A DNA stretch of 64,000 nucleotides, from assembly GCF_947260015.1 (NCBI RefSeq), contig NZ_CAMYOM010000001.1, positions 84,456 to 148,455 on the forward strand. Reading direction: 5' to 3'. The DNA comes from an uncultured Eudoraea sp. (lineage in GTDB: Bacteria; Bacteroidota; Bacteroidia; Flavobacteriales; Flavobacteriaceae). Position 1 is the stretch's first letter, and each line of letters opens with the position of its first letter. The notes under the pieces are model-generated. The model was not told where the DNA came from, did no database searches, and worked only from the letters and a program-made list of their open reading frames with translations. The position numbers and the translations under genes were made by a program. This document shows, piece by piece, positions 61,033 through 64,000 of this stretch.

Positions 61033-63467
61033 TATCCCTCCTTCTTTTTTCGCAAACGAAATACTGAAAATAAGCCACCCCCTAAAAACACTATAATCAT
61101 CAAAATAGAACTTGCCAGAGTAATTTTTCCACCGATTTCAATTACATCCGGTTCAAACTTAAACTCTACTATATGATTGCCCTTTGGGATATTCAATGCT
61201 CTTAATGCGTAATTGACTTTAAAATGACTTACCAATTTACCATCAATATAAGCCTTCCAATCCCCGGGATAGTACATTTCTGAAAATACCGCAAGTCCGT
61301 TATTTGAATTGTTTGTGATATAGGTTAAATGATTAGGCTTATATTCCTTGAGGTTAATGTAAGCCAAAGAATCTTTTGGAAAATTAAATTGCTTTATTTG
61401 AGAAAAATCAAAGGTGTTAACAACGGCTTCATTAAGAACATCCAAACTATCCAGTGCCTTAATTTCTTCATCGGCACTTTGTACTTTTATAAGCCTTTTA
61501 ATAAACCAAGCATTACCATTGACTTCAGGATTTGTAATCGCATAATTACTACCTTCTTCATCTTTTTGAACAATATATTTTACATTAAGCATATTAAGGA
61601 CTCGCAAATTATTTCTATAAATATGGAAATCAAATAAATCCTGCATCGCTGCAGGTTTTGCAGCATGATAGCCTCCAATAGACTGATAAAAATAGGATGT
61701 TCTGGCTCCGTTAAGGCCTTCTGAAGGGTCATAAACCCTGAATACTCCGTCGTCTTCGGCAATCCGCTTGTCCATTGGCAACTGCTGAAACGGTTGGTTC
61801 ATCCTTTTTTGCCTGTCAAAATCTTTCTCATTCACATACCGAAGATCAACACCTACCAGGTCAAAAATTACCAACAAAGAGAGGGTCAAAATCACCACAT
61901 TTTCCTTAAGCCTCCCTTTAAGATAGAGCCAAATAGCAAGACCGGCTAACAGCACATATATTAAAGATCGAATGGTATCATTAACATAAACAGCCTCCCT
62001 GTCTCGCTTTATCATCGTCATTACCTCATCGCCAAAATATTTCTGATACGTGTTATCATTTAAACCCGTAAAATCAAAAACTCCTTTAATTATGAAAAGT
62101 GTAATTCCGAGTCCCACAACAATAATTAAACTCGTTTTCAAAGCCGTTAGTTTTTTACTCTTTGCTATAGAGGGCTTAAATACTTGTACTAATGCCATTA
62201 CTGCGAGGATGGGCGCACAGAGTTCTAAGATTACCTGAATGGAAGAAACCGCTCTGAATTTGTTATAAAGTGGAAAATAGTCAATCATAAAATCGGTAAG
62301 AAGACCAAAGTTCTTTCCCCAGGATAAAAAGAGTGAAATTAAAGTTCCTCCTAATAACCACCATTTTAAACGTCCTTTAACTAAAAACAACCCTAAGACA
62401 AAAAGAAAAATTATAATTGCACCAATATAAGCCGGTGCTGCTACACCCGGTTGATTTCCCCAATACAATGGAAGAGAACTACTAAATTCCAGAGCCTTTG
62501 TTCGTGGTAATCCCTGTTCTGTCAGATATTCATAAGCTTTGGAATTAGTGCCTAGGTCTTCATTATTACTACCTCCAAAAAGTCTGGGAACAAATAAATC
62601 CAGAGATTCAGCTATTCCATAACTGTATTGAGTTATGTATTCCTTATCTAGTCCCTCCAAGTTTTCTTTGGCAGACCCGTCCGGGTTTATCGTAAGTTCT
62701 GACTTGCCTCTTGTGCTCCAATCCGCATATTCTTTGGTTGCCATAAGGGATGTCGCATTAGCGGTAATCCCCAAAATTACTGCTACAATAAGCAGTCCCA
62801 CAGAAATGAAAAAGTGTTTCAGTTTATTTTTTTTAATGGCATCAACTAAATATGCAACTCCGAGCACGAGAATAAGTAACATAAAATAATAGGTCATCTG
62901 GAAATGATTTGCCCCTATTTCCAAAGCCATAGCCAGGGATGTAAGGATAAAACCCCAGATGTACTTTTTTCTAAAAGTAAGTATAATACCGCCTAATAGA
63001 ATTGGTAAATACCCTATGGCATGGGCCTTCGCATTGTGCCCTACCCCCAGAATTATAATAAGATAGGTAGAAAAACCAAAAGCTAGTGCACCAAAGATCG
63101 CTAACCCATAATCCACCTTTAAGCAACATAATAATATATAGAATCCAACAAAATACAGGAATAAATAATCTGCCGGACGGGGAAGAAATCGAATAGTTCT
63201 ATCAAGCTTTCTTACATAATCATGCGGATAATAAGCTCCTAATTGATATGTTGGCATCCCCCCAAAAGCACTATTAGTCCAATAGGGCTCCTCATTAGAA
63301 TTTTTCCGAAAATCATTTTGCTCCTTAGCCATTCCGGTATATTGAATAATATCGGACTGGATGATGGTTTTACCCTGAAGTACGGGGTAGAAGTAGGCCA
63401 GAGAGGCAACAATAAAAAAAACAAGCGCAAAAAAATGGAAAAATAAAGCCTTTGTACCTCTATTCAT
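61032..63467 (-). CDS. YfhO-family membrane protein
   Basis: Multi-TM, VLQGKTIIQSDIIQYTGMAKEQNDFR, FSEMYYPGDWKAYIDGK. Confidence 0.88.
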   Translation of the reverse strand: MNRGTKALFFHFFALVFFIVASLAYFYPVLQGKTIIQSDIIQYTGMAKEQNDFRKNSNEEPYWTNSAFGGMPTYQLGAYYPHDYVRKLDRTIRFLPRPADYLFLYFVGFYILLCCLKVDYGLAIFGALAFGFSTYLIIILGVGHNAKAHAIGYLPILLGGIILTFRKKYIWGFILTSLAMALEIGANHFQMTYYFMLLILVLGVAYLVDAIKKNKLKHFFISVGLLIVAVILGITANATSLMATKEYADWSTRGKSELTINPDGSAKENLEGLDKEYITQYSYGIAESLDLFVPRLFGGSNNEDLGTNSKAYEYLTEQGLPRTKALEFSSSLPLYWGNQPGVAAPAYIGAIIIFLFVLGLFLVKGRLKWWLLGGTLISLFLSWGKNFGLLTDFMIDYFPLYNKFRAVSSIQVILELCAPILAVMALVQVFKPSIAKSKKLTALKTSLIIVVGLGITLFIIKGVFDFTGLNDNTYQKYFGDEVMTMIKRDREAVYVNDTIRSLIYVLLAGLAIWLYLKGRLKENVVILTLSLLVIFDLVGVDLRYVNEKDFDRQKRMNQPFQQLPMDKRIAEDDGVFRVYDPSEGLNGARTSYFYQSIGGYHAAKPAAMQDLFDFHIYRNNLRVLNMLNVKYIVQKDEEGSNYAITNPEVNGNAWFIKRLIKVQSADEEIKALDSLDVLNEAVVNTFDFSQIKQFNFPKDSLAYINLKEYKPNHLTYITNNSNNGLAVFSEMYYPGDWKAYIDGKLVSHFKVNYALRALNIPKGNHIVEFKFEPDVIEIGGKITLASSILMIIVFLGGGLFSVFRLRKKKEG

Positions 63468-63488
63468 TGGTTGCTTTAGTGGTAATGG

Positions 63489-63755
63489 TTATTCAATTTC
63501 TTCAAAATCTATAAACTCCCCTAATTGTTCGGAATCCTTATTCGTTCGTACTGTTTTTTTATCGATACTAATATCTCCATCATTAGTATTCCCCTCCTGA
63601 TTTTGATAGCCTTGAAATTGTTCAAATTTTTCTTTAAAATGCTTCTCTGTCTTTCGCGCAGCATAGCCAAATATTCTGGGGCCAAACCATTTAGCAAATA
63701 ATTTGAGCGTATAGTATACCAGAAGTATTATTAAAATCGTTCTTAAAAAACCCAT
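63489..63755 (-). CDS. DUF4834-like small membrane protein
   Basis: MGFLRTILIILLVYYTLKLFAKWFGPRIFGYAARK. Confidence 0.7.
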   Translation of the reverse strand: MGFLRTILIILLVYYTLKLFAKWFGPRIFGYAARKTEKHFKEKFEQFQGYQNQEGNTNDGDISIDKKTVRTNKDSEQLGEFIDFEEIE

Positions 63756-63841
63756 AATGTCTGAATTTTATATATCAAAAATACAATTCCAACGTTGTAT
63801 TAACATTACAAAATTCATAAAATAATTATAAAATCTACCTG

Positions 63842-64000
63842 ATGTTTCGAGTTATTGAGCTAAAAATTATTAAAAATGCCATTTTTTTATTAGCATTATT
63901 GACCCCTTTATTAGGTATCTGCCAATATACAGATGTAATTAATTCTAACCGACCTGGTTTATCTGTAAGCGCCTATGCAGTGGGAAAAGGAGTCCCTCAG
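63842..64000 (+). CDS. Transporter / outer membrane protein-like N-terminus (3' truncated)
   Basis: Frame open to window end: MFRVIELKIIKNAIFLLALLTPLLGICQYTDVINSNRPGLSVSAYAVGKGVPQ. Confidence 0.55.
   Translation, partial: MFRVIELKIIKNAIFLLALLTPLLGICQYTDVINSNRPGLSVSAYAVGKGVPQ

Overview
The window looks like an AT-rich chromosomal segment from a Bacteroidota/Flavobacteriaceae-like bacterium. The family-level content, the gene order (tsaE/ald/DUF4258/proline dehydrogenase/aroB; serC-serA next to a LuxC-like reductase and ferredoxin; parC-parE) and the TTG...TAnnTTTG-type promoters all fit that. It is mostly housekeeping: DNA topology (parC, parE), repair (uvrA, nth), serine, chorismate and pyrimidine biosynthesis, GTP cyclohydrolase I, ABC transporters, a TonB-dependent receptor, and a glycan/membrane cassette (flippase, glycosyltransferase, YfhO-like). 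I saw no rRNA, CRISPR array, integrase, transposase or convincing tRNA. The strongest unexplained structure is at 51.77-53.76 kb. Two ECF-type sigma-70 factors lie in tandem, and each is followed on the same strand by a 47-aa ORF missing from the supplied ORF track, then by a rho-independent-like terminator. The two 47-aa products align without gaps (22/47 identical by eye), and the sigma-to-microprotein spacers share a 20/21-nt element. Other leads are operator-like repeat clusters beside two XRE-type regulators (2555-2600 and 15354-15410), a membrane family with an internally duplicated member and a nearby stand-alone paralogue (3100-6274), a small ORF interrupted by an in-frame TGA (24254-24436), and a 31-aa membrane microprotein candidate (1936-2031). 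All family assignments are from reading the sequences; no database search was run.
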